Below the pieces are notes generated by a model, which made no database searches, was not told the DNA's origin, and saw only the letters and a list, made by a program, of their open reading frames with translations. 64,000 bases of DNA from Prorocentrum cordatum (lineage: Eukaryota > Sar > Dinophyceae > Prorocentrales > Prorocentraceae): the NCBI GenBank assembly GCA_963575745.1, contig CAUYUJ010022046.1:62001-126000 (forward strand). Reading direction: 5' to 3'. Position 1 is the stretch's first letter, and each line of letters opens with the position of its first letter. Of the stretch, positions 51,775 through 61,200 are shown piece by piece. A program made the translations under genes and the position numbers.

Positions 51775-51827
51775 TACACATAAGCGTTATACCACCTGCG
51801 CCCAGAGGGCTGGTGGGATTTTGAGGC

Positions 51828-51978
51828 CAGGGCTGGACCTCGACGCTGCCCTGCTTGGCTTCGGCTGTGTGCCATTTGTTTGTGTTGTGGCGGGGAGCTG
51901 CAGGAGCACAGGCAGGGCAAAACGAAACACAACACGACAACAAGACGAACACACACACAACCTGTAGGTCCAGCCCTG
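51828..51978. mobile_element. Family O element, copy 2
   Basis: CAGGGCTGGACCTCGACG to TGTAGGTCCAGCCCTG, flanked by TTTGAGGC and TTCGAGGC (7 of 8). Confidence 0.75.
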
Positions 51979-51997
51979 TTCGAGGCCCCATGTAGGC

Positions 51998-52240
51998 CAT
52001 GGACCGCTAAGCCATGTCTGCGCCCCCCCGAAGAATAGGCACGACAACCAGCAGCAAGCTCCTGCCCACTGCTGCAGAGGATTCGCTGCTCCAGTCGCCG
52101 CGGCGCCGTTGCCCGTGTGTGCGGCACAACGCCGCCTGCCCGACAGCGGCCGCTGCGGGTGCTGGACGGCCCTCGCTGATGAGCGTCGTGCCCATGTTTG
52201 TCCCGTGCACCCACTGCGGGCGTCCAAAGACCAGCGTCGG
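51998..52240. repeat. Solo AA end, then family T repeat
   Basis: CGCTAAGCCATGTCTGCGCC (AA end), then GATTCGCTGCTCCAGTCGCC, GCCTGCCCGACAGCGGCCGC and CGGGCGTCCAAAGACC as in family T. Confidence 0.5.
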
Positions 52241-52459
52241 CGAAGTACAGTTGAATTTGATTCGCAGATCGACCCTTCCCAATCACAGGGGCCCTGGTGT
52301 CCTGTGCCTTTCGCGCCCCACGTCCTCGGCGGTCCTGGGGAAGCGTGGCCCTCGGACGGGTCTCTGTGCTCCTCGCCTGTCCTCTCCGATCAAGCCCGAC
52401 CCTAAGCGCGAGGGTGCTGGACGGGCCTTTGGTGCGCGGTTCTCGGGGCGTCGCGGCAG

Positions 52460-52483
52460 TGTGAGTGTGTGTGTGTGTGTGCC

Positions 52484-52541
<58 letters not shown>

Positions 52542-52590
52542 AGTATGTGTGTGTGTGTGTTTGTGTGTGTGGTGTGGGTGGGTGGGGGAC
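52460..52590. repeat. GT microsatellite
   Basis: (GT)n with a few interruptions. Confidence 0.95.
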
Positions 52591-52739
52591 TTCAAGCCCA
52601 AGCGCGCCGGCCGCTGCTGCCGCCCCGCACGTAACGTCCACGCATCAAATGTAGGCTGCAACCCGCCTGGGGCCACTGCTGATGCGTGGCCGATGGCCAG
52701 AGGGCAGCGCAGGACGACGTCGAGGGAGCGAAGGGCGTG

Positions 52740-52860
52740 TGGGTCACTTTACAACCAGAAGCGCACTTTACAACCAGATGGGTCACTTTACAACCAGCTT
52801 ACAAAATCCGAGAAGGGCACTTTACAACCAGGAAGGGCACTTTACAACCAGGCAAGTAAA
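52740..52860 (-). repeat. CACTTTACAACCAG array (inverted partner of 54.3 kb)
   Basis: Five to six units of about 19-21 bp with CACTTTACAACCAG. Confidence 0.85.
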
Positions 52861-53149
52861 AACACATATTGAATGCACGCGGGCCTTTCCCTGAAATCTC
52901 CGTGGGCAAGCGCAAGGGTGGCTTTGGGCTCTTTGAGGCATGTTGGTTGTGAAGTTGCCCATCGCGCACGAAGAAGCACTGCGCACGCGTTGGCGATGCG
53001 GCGACCTGGTGCGCTATGGTATGTTGCGTGCTGGTGGGCGGATTAAGGTTTTGACCTGCTCTCTAAGCTCTGTCGGTCAGTTCTGCCATTGCTTGCTCTG
53101 CCTTTTTTCCTGACGGACGAAGGCTAGTCGCGCAGGACATACGAATAAA

Positions 53150-53500
53150 CCGTGATCCCGTCCAAGACTGGAGCTGCATGGCAGTGGGAAGCTGTAGTGG
53201 GAGATGTGGTGGTAGCGGGGGCTACAATGGGAACTGCATCGTGTTGGGAAGCTGCGGTGGCAACTGTGGTGGTCGCCAGGCAACGGTGGGAACTATGGTG
53301 GTAGCTGGGCGGCAATGGGATTTGCGGCGGTAGCGGGGGGTCAATCGGAATTGTGGAGGTAGCGGGGCTGCAGCGGTAAGTGTGGTGATAGCAGGCACAA
53401 AGGTGGCGGTGATGCGCTGTCACGGTGGCTCAAGCTGCTGCGCTGGCACGGTGGCTGAGGCTGCTGCCCGAGCAGGATACCAGCGTTGCTGCGCTGGCAC
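53150..53500. repeat. GGTGGTAGCGGGGCTACAATG minisatellite
   Basis: Imperfect units of about 45 bp (GTGGTGGTAGC, CAATGGGAACTG). Gly/Val-rich frames are artefacts. Confidence 0.65.
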
Positions 53501-53867
53501 TGTGGCTGACGCTGGAAGGAACGATCTTCGAAATAGTTGCATTTATTCGGAACGTTGAACCTCGATCTTCCAAGAAGAGGAGCAGCAGGGGGCCAACTGG
53601 AGCTGGAGCACTTAGCCCCTTGCAGAACACCGTGGGGCTTCAGGGGCCAACGCGGCCCAAGAGACCCGCGGTGCCAATGGCCTAGTTCTTTGGGGCGCTG
53701 GGCCCTTGTGGAGGCCACTGGGCTCGCTTCCTGTGAGTGATCCCTAACATGGGCAGCGCGTCGCCCTGAGCCTTCCTACGTATGCTGTCGCCTTATTCCC
53801 GTGCGAGCACGGGGCCCTTGTTGAGGCCGCTTGGCCCCTGCTAGCAAGCCCTGTCTTAGTCTGCTGG

Positions 53868-54300
53868 GCTCAGAGCGCCAGAGCGTCCAGGCGCTCGGGC
53901 TCAGAGGCATCGCTGGGGCCTGCTCAGAGCGTCCAGGCGCTCGGGCTCAGAGGCATCGCTGGGGCCTGCGCAGAGCGTCCAGGTCCTCGGGCTCAGAGGC
54001 ATCGCTGGGGCCTGCGCAGAGCGTCCAGGTCCTCGGGCTCAGAGGCATCGCTGGGGCCTGCGCAGGGCGTTCAGGCGCTCGGGCCCAGAGGCATCGCTGG
54101 GGCCTGCGCAGAGAGTTCAGGCGCTCGGGCTCCAGAGCGCCCACGTGCTCTGGAGCACTTTTCAGAGCGTCCGCGCGCCCTGGAACACTTTTGAGAGCGC
54201 CCACTTGCTCTGGAGCATTTTTCAGAGCGCCCACTTGCTCTGGGGCATTTTCCAGAGCGCCCGCTTGCTCTGGGGCACTTTCAGAGCGCCCACTTACTCT
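53868..54300. repeat. 46-bp and 37-bp minisatellites
   Basis: Five 46-bp units (GCATCGCTGGGGCCTGCGCA at 53,907; 53,953; 53,999; 54,045; 54,091), then units of about 37 bp with GCTCTGGAGCACTTTTCAGA. Confidence 0.9.
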
Positions 54301-54302
54301 GA

Positions 54303-54492
54303 GCTGGTTGTAAAGTGGTCCGTTCTGGTTGTAAAGTGGCCCGTTCTGGTTGCAAAGTGGTCCGTTATGGTTGTAAAGTGTGCCGTTCTGGTTGCAAAAT
54401 GGACGTTCTCGATGAAAAACCATACTTTCCAATCCTATGTTGGTTGTAAAGTAACCCATCTGGTTGTAAAGTGGTTGTTCTGGTTGTAAAGA
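54303..54492 (+). repeat. CTGGTTGTAAAGTG array
   Basis: About eight units of 19-21 bp, the reverse complement of the array at 52,740-52,860. Confidence 0.9.
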
Positions 54493-54569
54493 GATCGAAT
54501 CTCGGAGCCCAGGGGCCTCCTTTGCCCGCTGGGCACGCTTCGGCCACCCGTGGGCTGGACCCCCCGGTT

Positions 54570-54860
54570 GACATGACAAGAGGGGAGGAGGACGAAGAGG
54601 AGGAGGAGGAGGAGGAGGAGGAGGAGGAGGAGGAGGAGGAGGAGGAGGAGGAGGAGGAGGAGGAGGGGGGGGGGAGGGGAGGGAGAGGAGGGAGGAGGAG
54701 GAGGAGGAGGAGGAGGAGAGGAGGAGGAGGAGGAGGAGGAGGAGAGGAGGAGGAGGGGAGGAGAGGGGGGAGGAAGAGGAGGAGGAGGAGGAGGGGAGGA
54801 AGAGGAGGAGAAGGAGGATGGAGGAGGTGGGGGATGGAGGAGGAGGGGGAGGAGGGAGGA
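54570..54860. repeat. GAG/GGA array of about 290 bp
   Basis: Nearly pure GAG and GGA triplets directly before the next exon. Confidence 0.95.
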
Positions 54861-54867
54861 TGATCAG

Positions 54868-54931
54868 GAAAGGGCAGCTGGAGGCAGCTTCTGAGGCCCT
54901 GTGCCCCTCGGAATCTCTCCGCGGGTCGAGG
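54868..54931 (+). CDS. Candidate small exon (second gene)
   Basis: GGATGATCAG acceptor, one base, then KGQLEAASEALCPSESLRGS R and a GTGTACG donor at 54,932. Ends in phase 0, matching the next block at 55,568. Confidence 0.45.
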
Positions 54932-54992
54932 GTGTACGTCGGGCGCGGGCGCGCGCGGGCGGCGCGGCGCGCACGGCCGAGGCGAGGGCTTC

Positions 54993-55173
54993 CAGTGGAG
55001 ACCCATCCCATGCCAAGAAACGCCCTGCTTGACTCCAGGGTGCCCTGGGTTTCTTGGGTTTCGATTGCTTTTCTGTCAAGAGCGCGACGTTCCCACGCCA
55101 ATAACCAATGGGCGTCCTGGGATCTCAGGGCTGCGTTTCTTGAGGAAGGTTTCTTGTGGACTGGCTTCCACTG
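54993..55173. mobile_element. Family I element, copy 2
   Basis: CAGTGGAGACCCATCCC to GGACTGGCTTCCACTG; interior GGGTGCCCTGGGTTTCTTGG and GAAGGTTTCTTGTGGAC. Confidence 0.8.
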
Positions 55174-55567
55174 TACAACAGGCCACCACCTGGGGTATCG
55201 GTCTCTGCCACGATCTGTCAACTACTTAGCACCCGTGCCCATGCGACCCCCAGATTTCTCGGGGTGACTCCGTGGGGCCCAACACCCCTTACCCATACCT
55301 AGTGCCTTACTCTCATCGCCCTTCCCCACTATTCCTCCCTATGGTTTTGTGTGTAAGCGTTGTTTTTGCATCGCTTTGGGGACGTCGGCAGGCAGTCGCC
55401 ATGGATGTGCCCTGGGGGGTGGCGGGCGATGACGTCCATATCCATCCGCCGCCTGCCGAGAACCGATCCCTCAGGCGCGCGCGCGCGCTGCCTACAGGCG
55501 CGCCGGGCGCTCGAAGCCCACAGGCGGGCGAGCGCAGTCTGCAGGCGCGACGGGCGCGGGCGCGCAG

Positions 55568-55729
55568 TCGCCCGACGGGGGGGTGCCGCGGCGGCCGCCC
55601 GGCAGGTACGGGGAGGTCTGGGTCAAGGGGACGCCTTCCGGCAAGGCAAACTACGAGAAGGCCAAGGAACGCGCGCTGCCTCCCCTCCTGCGCGCCCTCT
55701 TGCCGGCGGGCACGCGGCCGCGCATATTG
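55568..55729 (+). CDS. Candidate exon left of intron-like element Y
   Basis: CGCGGGCGCGCAG acceptor. The frame reads SPDGGVPRRPPGRYGEVWVK, then GTPSGKANYEKAKERALPPL, then LRALLPAGTRPRIL. Mixed composition with Trp, Tyr, Asn and Lys in a GC-rich setting makes this one of the best coding blocks. The frame is open upstream too, so the true start may be earlier. It ends in phase 0 at a GC donor (TTG/GCTGAC), and the next block starts in phase 0. Another open frame with a CAG/GTACGG donor at 55,610 is the main alternative. Confidence 0.5.
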
Positions 55730-55827
55730 GCTGACCCGGGTTTGCGAATATCTGCGTTGCAGTTTTTGTTTCCTGCATTGCAGTTTTTGGTTTCCTGCTG
55801 ACCTGGGTCTGGATTGACCCGGGTCAG
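55730..55827 (+). mobile_element. Element Y acting as a complete intron
   Basis: 98 bases from GCTGACCCGGGTTTGCG to GACCCGGGTCAG. The perfect 11-bp inverted repeat CTGACCCGGGT / ACCCGGGTCAG lies one base inside the proposed GC..AG intron. Removing it joins two coding blocks in frame. Same element as 19,811-19,926. Confidence 0.7.
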
Positions 55828-55943
55828 GAGATCCCCGAGCTGAGCGAGTCCATTGGAGGCACGCCCACCCAACTCGAGCGCCGCCCCGGAGCGGCACGTA
55901 CCTTCCTGATCTCGGAGCATCAAGGAGGAGCAGATACTTACCA
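55828..55943 (+). CDS. Candidate exon right of element Y
   Basis: Follows GGGTCAG directly. The frame reads EIPELSESIGGTPTQLERRP, then GAARTFLISEHQGGADTY, ending at TTACCA/GTACAGT, the left edge of a family I element. Continuous with the previous block in phase 0. Ends in phase 2. No family recognised. Confidence 0.5.
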
Positions 55944-55946
55944 GTA

Positions 55947-56125
55947 CAGTGGAGACCCATGCCAACAAAAACACCTTGCTTGCCTCCAGGGTGCCCTGGG
56001 TTTCTAGGGTATCGATGGTTTTGCTGTCAAAAGCGCGACGCTCCCACGCCAAGAATCAATGGACGTCCTGGGGTCTCAGGGTTGTGTTTCTCGTTGAAGA
56101 TTTCTTGTGGATCGGCCTCCACTGT
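55947..56125. mobile_element. Family I element with TACCAGTA duplication
   Basis: CAGTGGAGACCCATGCC to GATCGGCCTCCACTG, flanked by perfect TACCAGTA (55,939-55,946 and 56,126-56,133). The duplication itself contains both a possible GT donor (left copy) and a CAG acceptor (right copy). Confidence 0.85.
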
Positions 56126-56150
56126 ACCAGTACACGGCGGTCGTTGGAAG

Positions 56151-56310
56151 TAGTTACGTTTGGAATTCCAGATCCCAGTCTACTTCAAGCGCCCTCCTAC
56201 TTCAAGAATCGATCTGCTTTTACTGTGCTACGTTATTCTCTGGGAGGGCCTGTACCCAATCTACTTGATCCGCTTTCCTACTTCATGGTTTCAACCTACT
56301 TCTTCCGACT
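56151..56310 (+). mobile_element. Family N dispersed repeat, uninterrupted copy
   Basis: GTAGTTACGTTTGGAATTCC, CAGTCTACTTCAAGCGCCCT and CCTACTTCTTCCGAC. It shows the empty TA site used by H at 12,128. Confidence 0.7.
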
Positions 56311-56352
56311 GGCGTGTAAGATCGAGGTCGATTCGGGAAGGGCACCTTATTG

Positions 56353-56511
56353 TTAAGTCGGGCATGCCATTCTACAGGAATAATATCCAAACGCAGTAAA
56401 AGCATATTATGGGGACGACTGTTCTACTATGTTTGCCTAGTCTTGAGTATGGTCTGGCAATTTGTCGTTGTTCTTCCACAGTGCGGCTGTAAGGGCACAT
56501 GGCCGACCTAA
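56353..56511 (+). mobile_element. Family A element
   Basis: TTAAGTCGGGCATGCCATTC to GTAAGGGCACATGGCCGACC with TAA. Confidence 0.75.
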
Positions 56512-56791
56512 CCCCAAGGTTCGTCGTGCTTGTTGGATGTTCTTGTGCATCCTGGGGGATCTGGAAGCGCCTGCGTGGTGAAGTGTCGAGCGAAAGAGAG
56601 TGCGGCCTTGCCAGTGGAGATCATTTTCCCCAAACCGTGGGGGACACCACTTGGAGAGCACTGGAGAGCGGCTTTCTGGGGTCATCTGGACTCTCTTGGG
56701 TCATCTTGGGCCCTCTCAGGACATCTCCGGGGGCTTTCGGGCCGTTCGGCTTATTCGGAGATCGCCTTGTGGGCGTATCTGGGCCCTTTGT

Positions 56792-57027
56792 GGGCCCTGG
56801 AAACGGCAGGGCCGTTTCTTCCACCGTTTCCAAGAAAATGTCCCTTGAAAGTGGAAACCGTAAAACAACGGCGACCGAAAACGGTAAAAAACTGCTCCAG
56901 GATTGGAATTGGAGCCGGAACCGGTCAAAAAACGGCGACGGAACTGGTAAAACAACAACGTCGGAACAGGCAACAAAAACGGCAAACCGGAACCAGTAAA
57001 AAAGCGGCTTTGTCGTTTCCAGGGCCC
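56792..57027. mobile_element. Family E element, inverted copy
   Basis: GGGCCCTGGAAACGGCAGGG to TTTGTCGTTTCCAGGGCCC. The interior is the reverse complement of 39,893-40,128. Confidence 0.85.
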
Positions 57028-57066
57028 TCTAAGTCTGGGCCGTCTTGGACACCTTTGGGCTCATGA

Positions 57067-57222
57067 TTCAGGAGGGGAGGAAACACAGACACAAAGAATC
57101 GTCGATTCTCAGCAAAATATGGGAAAATATAGGAACTGGAGGGGAACACGAAACTTCAGAAAATATAAGAAAATATTGGGAATCCTGGGATTCGTGCCTA
57201 TTCATGTTTCCCAACCGTCCTG
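57067..57222 (+). mobile_element. Family F element, divergent right end
   Basis: GGGGAGGAAACACAGACACA, AAGAATCGTCGATTCTC, ATATGGGAAAATATAGG; the right end is TTCATGTTTCCC rather than the family consensus. Confidence 0.65.
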
Positions 57223-57384
57223 CATTGGGCACTCGTTTTACATAGAGCACTGCTCGCGCGTCTCCTTCTCCCGCCTCCCGCCGCCTCTCCTTTTCTCATC
57301 TTTCCCACCTGCTTCTTGCCTCGCTCCTTCCTGCCAGCCAGCTTGCCGCCTACCTGGTCATCTGTGGGTCAACGGTCTGCGAAA

Positions 57385-58150
57385 CCGTCGCCACTTTCAA
57401 GGCCGCTGGGGGTTCCAGCGGAGTGACGTCTTACGCGGACCACCAGGAGACCTCGCCATCCCTTGGGGGCTGCGATTTGCGAACTTGTCGCCACTTTCGA
57501 GGGCAGCTCGGGGGTCCAGCGGAGTGACACCCTAGGCGGAGTACCAGGCAACCTCGCCATCCCTTGGTTGTTGTGATCTGCGAAACTCTTGCCACTTTCG
57601 AGGGCTGCTGGGGTGTCCAGCGGAGTAACGTCCTATGCGGGTTTAGATGAAACCTCGCCATCTTTGGGGGGTTGCGATCTGCGAACTTGTCGCCACTTTC
57701 GGGGGCTGCTGGGGGGTGCAGCGGCGTGCCGTCTTACGCGGACCACCAGGAGACCTCGCCATCTTTGGGGGATGCGATCTGCGAAAGTGGTGCCATGTTC
57801 GAGGGCTGCTGGGGCGTCCGGCGGAGTGACGTCCTACGCGGATTTAGATGAAACCTCGCCATCTTTGGGGGGGCTGCGATCTGCGAGATTGTCGCCACTT
57901 TCCAGGGCTGCTGGGGTGCCAAGCGGAGTGACGCCCTACGCGGAACACCAGGCAACCTCGCCATCTTTGGGGGGTTGCGATCTGAATTCTGTCGCCATTT
58001 TCGAGGGTCTGCTGGAACGTTCTGCGGAGTGACGTCCTATGCGGATCACCAGGAGACCTCGCCACCGCTGGGGTCTGCGATCTTCGAATTTGTTGCCACT
58101 TTCACGGGCTGCTGGGGGGGGTCCAGCGGAGTGACGTCCTACGCCGATCA
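57385..58150. repeat. Tandem array of about 100-bp units, 7.5 copies
   Basis: Units share GCGATCTGCGAA, GTCGCCACTTTCGAGGGCTG and GTCCAGCGGAGTGACGTCCT. A further partial pair lies at 58,395-58,525. Three unit types alternate (see findings). Confidence 0.9.
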
Positions 58151-58154
58151 ACCT

Positions 58155-58880
58155 GAGTCTATGGGAGTCTCGCGGGGGCTTGCTGGTGTTCTCGGGGGCA
58201 ATATACATAACGGCGCACCGGGTCCGGGGGCCCGGGGCCGGGACCCCGACCTCAAATGTGGGCTCCGGGGGGCCCGGAGGCTCGTCGGACCGCCGACGCC
58301 GGTCCAAGATGGTTCGTGGCGGCTTCGAAACGCTTCCGGATTACCAGATGCCTCCAAGACCCTGTCATTGCACCAAGCGGTCCCAGTGCCATCCAAGACG
58401 CTGTTGGGGGGTCCAGCAGAGCGACGTGCTACGCAAAGACGCGGCTGCGATCGACTTGTCGACGTTCGGGGGCTGCTGGGGGATCCAGCGGAGCGGCGTG
58501 CTACCATATTCAAATGAGACCTCGCCAGATCTGGCGCCAAGTCAGTTGCAGTTTCAAAAGCAGGTCTCGCTTTCAGCCTATCTCGTAACAGTCTTATGTC
58601 GGACAAGACGTCTACTGGAGACTTCTTGGGGTCTCTTTGGGAACCACTCGGCTCGCATGTTGGGGACGTCAGGGGCTCTCTTGGCAGCCTCTCGAGGCAT
58701 CTTGGTCTATGGGAGTCTCGCGGGGGCTTGCTGGTGTTCTCGGGGGCAATATACATAACGGCGCACCGGGTCCGGGGGCCCGGGGCCGGGACCCCGACCT
58801 CAAATGTGGGCTCCGGGGGGCCCGGAGGCTCGTCGGACCGCCCGACGCCGTCCAAGATCGTTCGCTGGCGGCTTCGAAAC
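58155..58880. repeat. Direct duplication, 175 bp, 550 bp apart
   Basis: 58,158-58,330 and 58,709-58,880 are nearly identical (CTATGGGAGTCTCGCGGGGG ... GGCGGCTTCGAAACGC). Confidence 0.9.
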
Positions 58881-59760
58881 GCGCTCCGATGGCTCCAGAT
58901 GCCTTCCAAGACGCCTGTCATGACACCAAGAAGGTCCCAGAAGCCTCCAAGACGCTCCGAGAGGCAGCCCAAGAGAGGCCCAAGAAGCAAAAATCGTGCC
59001 ATTCCTATGGGAAAACGTATATTTTTCGCATGTTCGCCTCTTGGGCTTTCACCGCGTCCAAGACGGCCCAAGAGGCGCCCAAGACGGTCTAGGAGGCCTC
59101 CGGGAGCGCTCCAAGGCTGCGCACGAGTGGCCCAGGACGGCCCCAAGACGGCCCAAGAGAGCCCCAAGACGAGTTCGAGAGGGGTCCCAGAAGGAGAAAG
59201 CCACTCTCGAATTCCGAGCTTCCGGCCCAACAGGCCCAGGAGGCGCCAAAACGCCGCCCAGAGGCGCCAAAAGGCTTCCAAAATCAGCCCAAGACGTTCC
59301 GAGAGGCACCCCAAGAGAGGTCCAAGAAACAAAAATCGTGCCATTCCTATGGGAAAACGTATATTTTCGCATGTTCGCATCTTGGGCTTTCACCGCGTCC
59401 AAGACGGCCCAAGAGGCCTCCAAGACCGCCCCAAGACGGCCCAAGAAGCTTCCAAGAGGGCCCCAGGACAGCCCAAGAGGGCCCCAAGACGGCCCAAGAG
59501 GCGCCCAAGATGGCCCAAGAGGGCCCCAAGACGGGCCCAAGAGGGGGCCCAGAGGGGGACCACGAACCGCAAGCTCGAGCCTTCCGCCCCAAGAGGCCGC
59601 CAGGAGGCCCCAAGGAGGCCCCTCAAGAGGCCCCAGGAGACCCCCAAGAGGCCCAAAGGAGGCCCCGAGAAGCCCCAAATCGGCCCCCCAAATGCTTCGA
59701 ACCTGCTTCCAGGAGGCCCCCGACAGGTTCAGAGGCTCCCGAGAAGCTACGTCAAACTCC
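58880..59760. repeat. CCAAGAGGCC / CCAAGACGGCC array
   Basis: Long array of 11-15 bp units. A non-repetitive 70-base insert (CCATTCCTATGGGAAAACGT followed by CTTGGGCTTTCACCGCGTCC) occurs twice, at 58,998 and 59,339. Confidence 0.9.
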
Positions 59761-59889
59761 CAGCGAGCGGCCGGACGAGGCCCCCCACAAAATCACAAGA
59801 GGGTTCCAGTATTTGTATCCTTCAGCGCTCTCTGGCCTTCTTCCCCCTGCCCCCTTCCCTGCGACTTTCGTTGACTCAAGCTCGCCTCC

Positions 59890-60190
59890 TAGCTAGAACC
59901 TAAGCGCGCGCGAAGCGCGCGCGTGGTTCTAGTATATATATATGTACATATGTACATATAGTTATATATAGAAAGAGATATATACGAGTCTGGGAGAAAG
60001 GCTCGAAATGCCAGCTCGGGTTCCCCATCTTTGGCCCCTCTCGGGACTCTCTTGGAGCCCTCCATCTTGAGGCCTTCTTGGCCGTCTTGGAGCGTTCGCA
60101 CACCCGAACAGGCGAGAACGCCAACACCATTCCACATGTAAGCCTCTTGGACCATCTGAAAGACATCGTGGGCGTCTTGGGGCGCGCCAG
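59890..60190. repeat. GCGCGCG palindrome, TATA run, CTTGG units
   Basis: AAGCGCGCGCGAAGCGCGCGCG near 59,902, TATATATATGTACATATG at 59,933-59,985 and CTTGGGCCGTC-type units after 60,040. Confidence 0.7.
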
Positions 60191-60599
60191 CCTGTGGACA
60201 ACTTAGACTTGTTCCCTTGGTGCACTCTTCGGCCGTGATGGCGCACTCTGGCCTCGGGGAAAGTCACGCGGGCCGTTCCACAAGTCTCGCGAGCAGCCCC
60301 AGAACATTTAGGTGGTGGGGCCTTGTGCTCCTTTCGGACGCCAAGGGGCGCGAGGCCACTCAACTCAATGGGGATGGCGCTCTTGTTGCTTTAAAAGCAG
60401 CATTGGCGCTGTTAGATCCTGGGCCCACACCCAGTTCCGTCTGGCATAGTACGTGATGTATTTCGCCGCATCCTGCCCAATCGGGTTTCATCGTGGCCTG
60501 AATGTGGACGAATCTGGCTGCTTCGTTGCCCCTTCACCGACCTGAGTAGGGTTTTTGCTGTTCCAGCGAAGACCTCCCAGGGTTTGTCCCCCAATCTCA
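60191..60599. other. Unassigned stretch
   Basis: No repeat partner, no coding block. Confidence 0.4.
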
Positions 60600-60790
60600 G
60601 AGTCTGCGGCACGGCGGCGGATTCGTCGGGCAGCTTCTCGGAGGGACCTCACCGCTCCAGTCCTGCTCCGGAAAGGGGCTACGTGTTGACGGCACGCACC
60701 GAGGCGTGTGCCGACGTTGGCGGGGAGCCGCCCTCACCGCCACACGGAGGGGGGCCTGCCGCGGAGCCACCCCCCCCCCGTGTGGGGGGC
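60600..60790 (+). CDS. Weak candidate exon
   Basis: GTTTGTCCCCCAATCTCAG acceptor; frame VCGTAADSSGSFSEGPHRSS then PAPERGYVLTARTEACADVG and a Pro-rich end. The GTGTGGGG after the poly-C run could be a donor. The low-complexity tail and the nearby CCACACGG inverted repeats lower confidence. Confidence 0.3.
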
Positions 60791-60898
60791 CACGAGGCGT
60801 GCGAGGGGTGGGTCGGCAGGGGTGGGGAGCTGCACGCCGCACCGCGCTGCGGGGGCCCGCGGCTCGACGAGCGGAGAACAGCACTTTCGGAGCTCCGC

Positions 60899-61070
60899 TT
60901 CAGTCGGGCGTGCCCCTCTGCAGGAGGAATGCTCACAAGTGCGTGGTCAAACTAGTACGGGGACGATTTCCCAATCTGTTTGACCATCTCTGAGTCTGCT
61001 TTAAGTAATTGTTTGTTTAAGCCAAAGGTGTCGTCCCAAATCCGCCTGTAGGAGGACATGTCCGACCTAA
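60899..61070 (+). mobile_element. Family A element with AGCTCCGC duplication, nested in G
   Basis: TTCAGTCGGGCGTGCCCCTC to GGAGGACATGTCCGACCTAA, flanked by perfect AGCTCCGC (60,891-60,898 and 61,071-61,078). The target is the left arm of a family G foldback. Confidence 0.9.
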
Positions 61071-61200
61071 AGCTCCGCGCGGAGTTCTTGGATCAGTGCT
61101 GGGCCCCCCCCTTGCGGCGCCTCTGGCGCGGCCCGTGGCCCGCTCCGCCCGCCGGGGAGGGGGCTAAGCGCAGATCCAAGAGATCCGCGCGGACCGTCGA
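61071..61200. mobile_element. Family G foldback element
   Basis: AGCTCCGCGCGGAGTTCTTG, GGATCAGTGCTGGG and the right arm GAGATCCGCGCGGACC. Confidence 0.75.

Noticed and set aside
51590-55173. Family I as a TA-specific (Tc1/mariner) element
   Set aside because: CAGTGG ends followed by TA suggested it, but the best copy (55,947) has an 8-bp TACCAGTA duplication and the other two lack TA on the left.
57385-58150. CRISPR-like regular array
   Set aside because: The whole 100-bp unit is repeated. There are no unique spacers and the genome is eukaryotic.
58148-59903. Overlapping open frames of 300-430 residues on both strands
   Set aside because: They translate the CCAAGAGGCC array and a direct duplication. 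Frames on both strands are open for the same reason.
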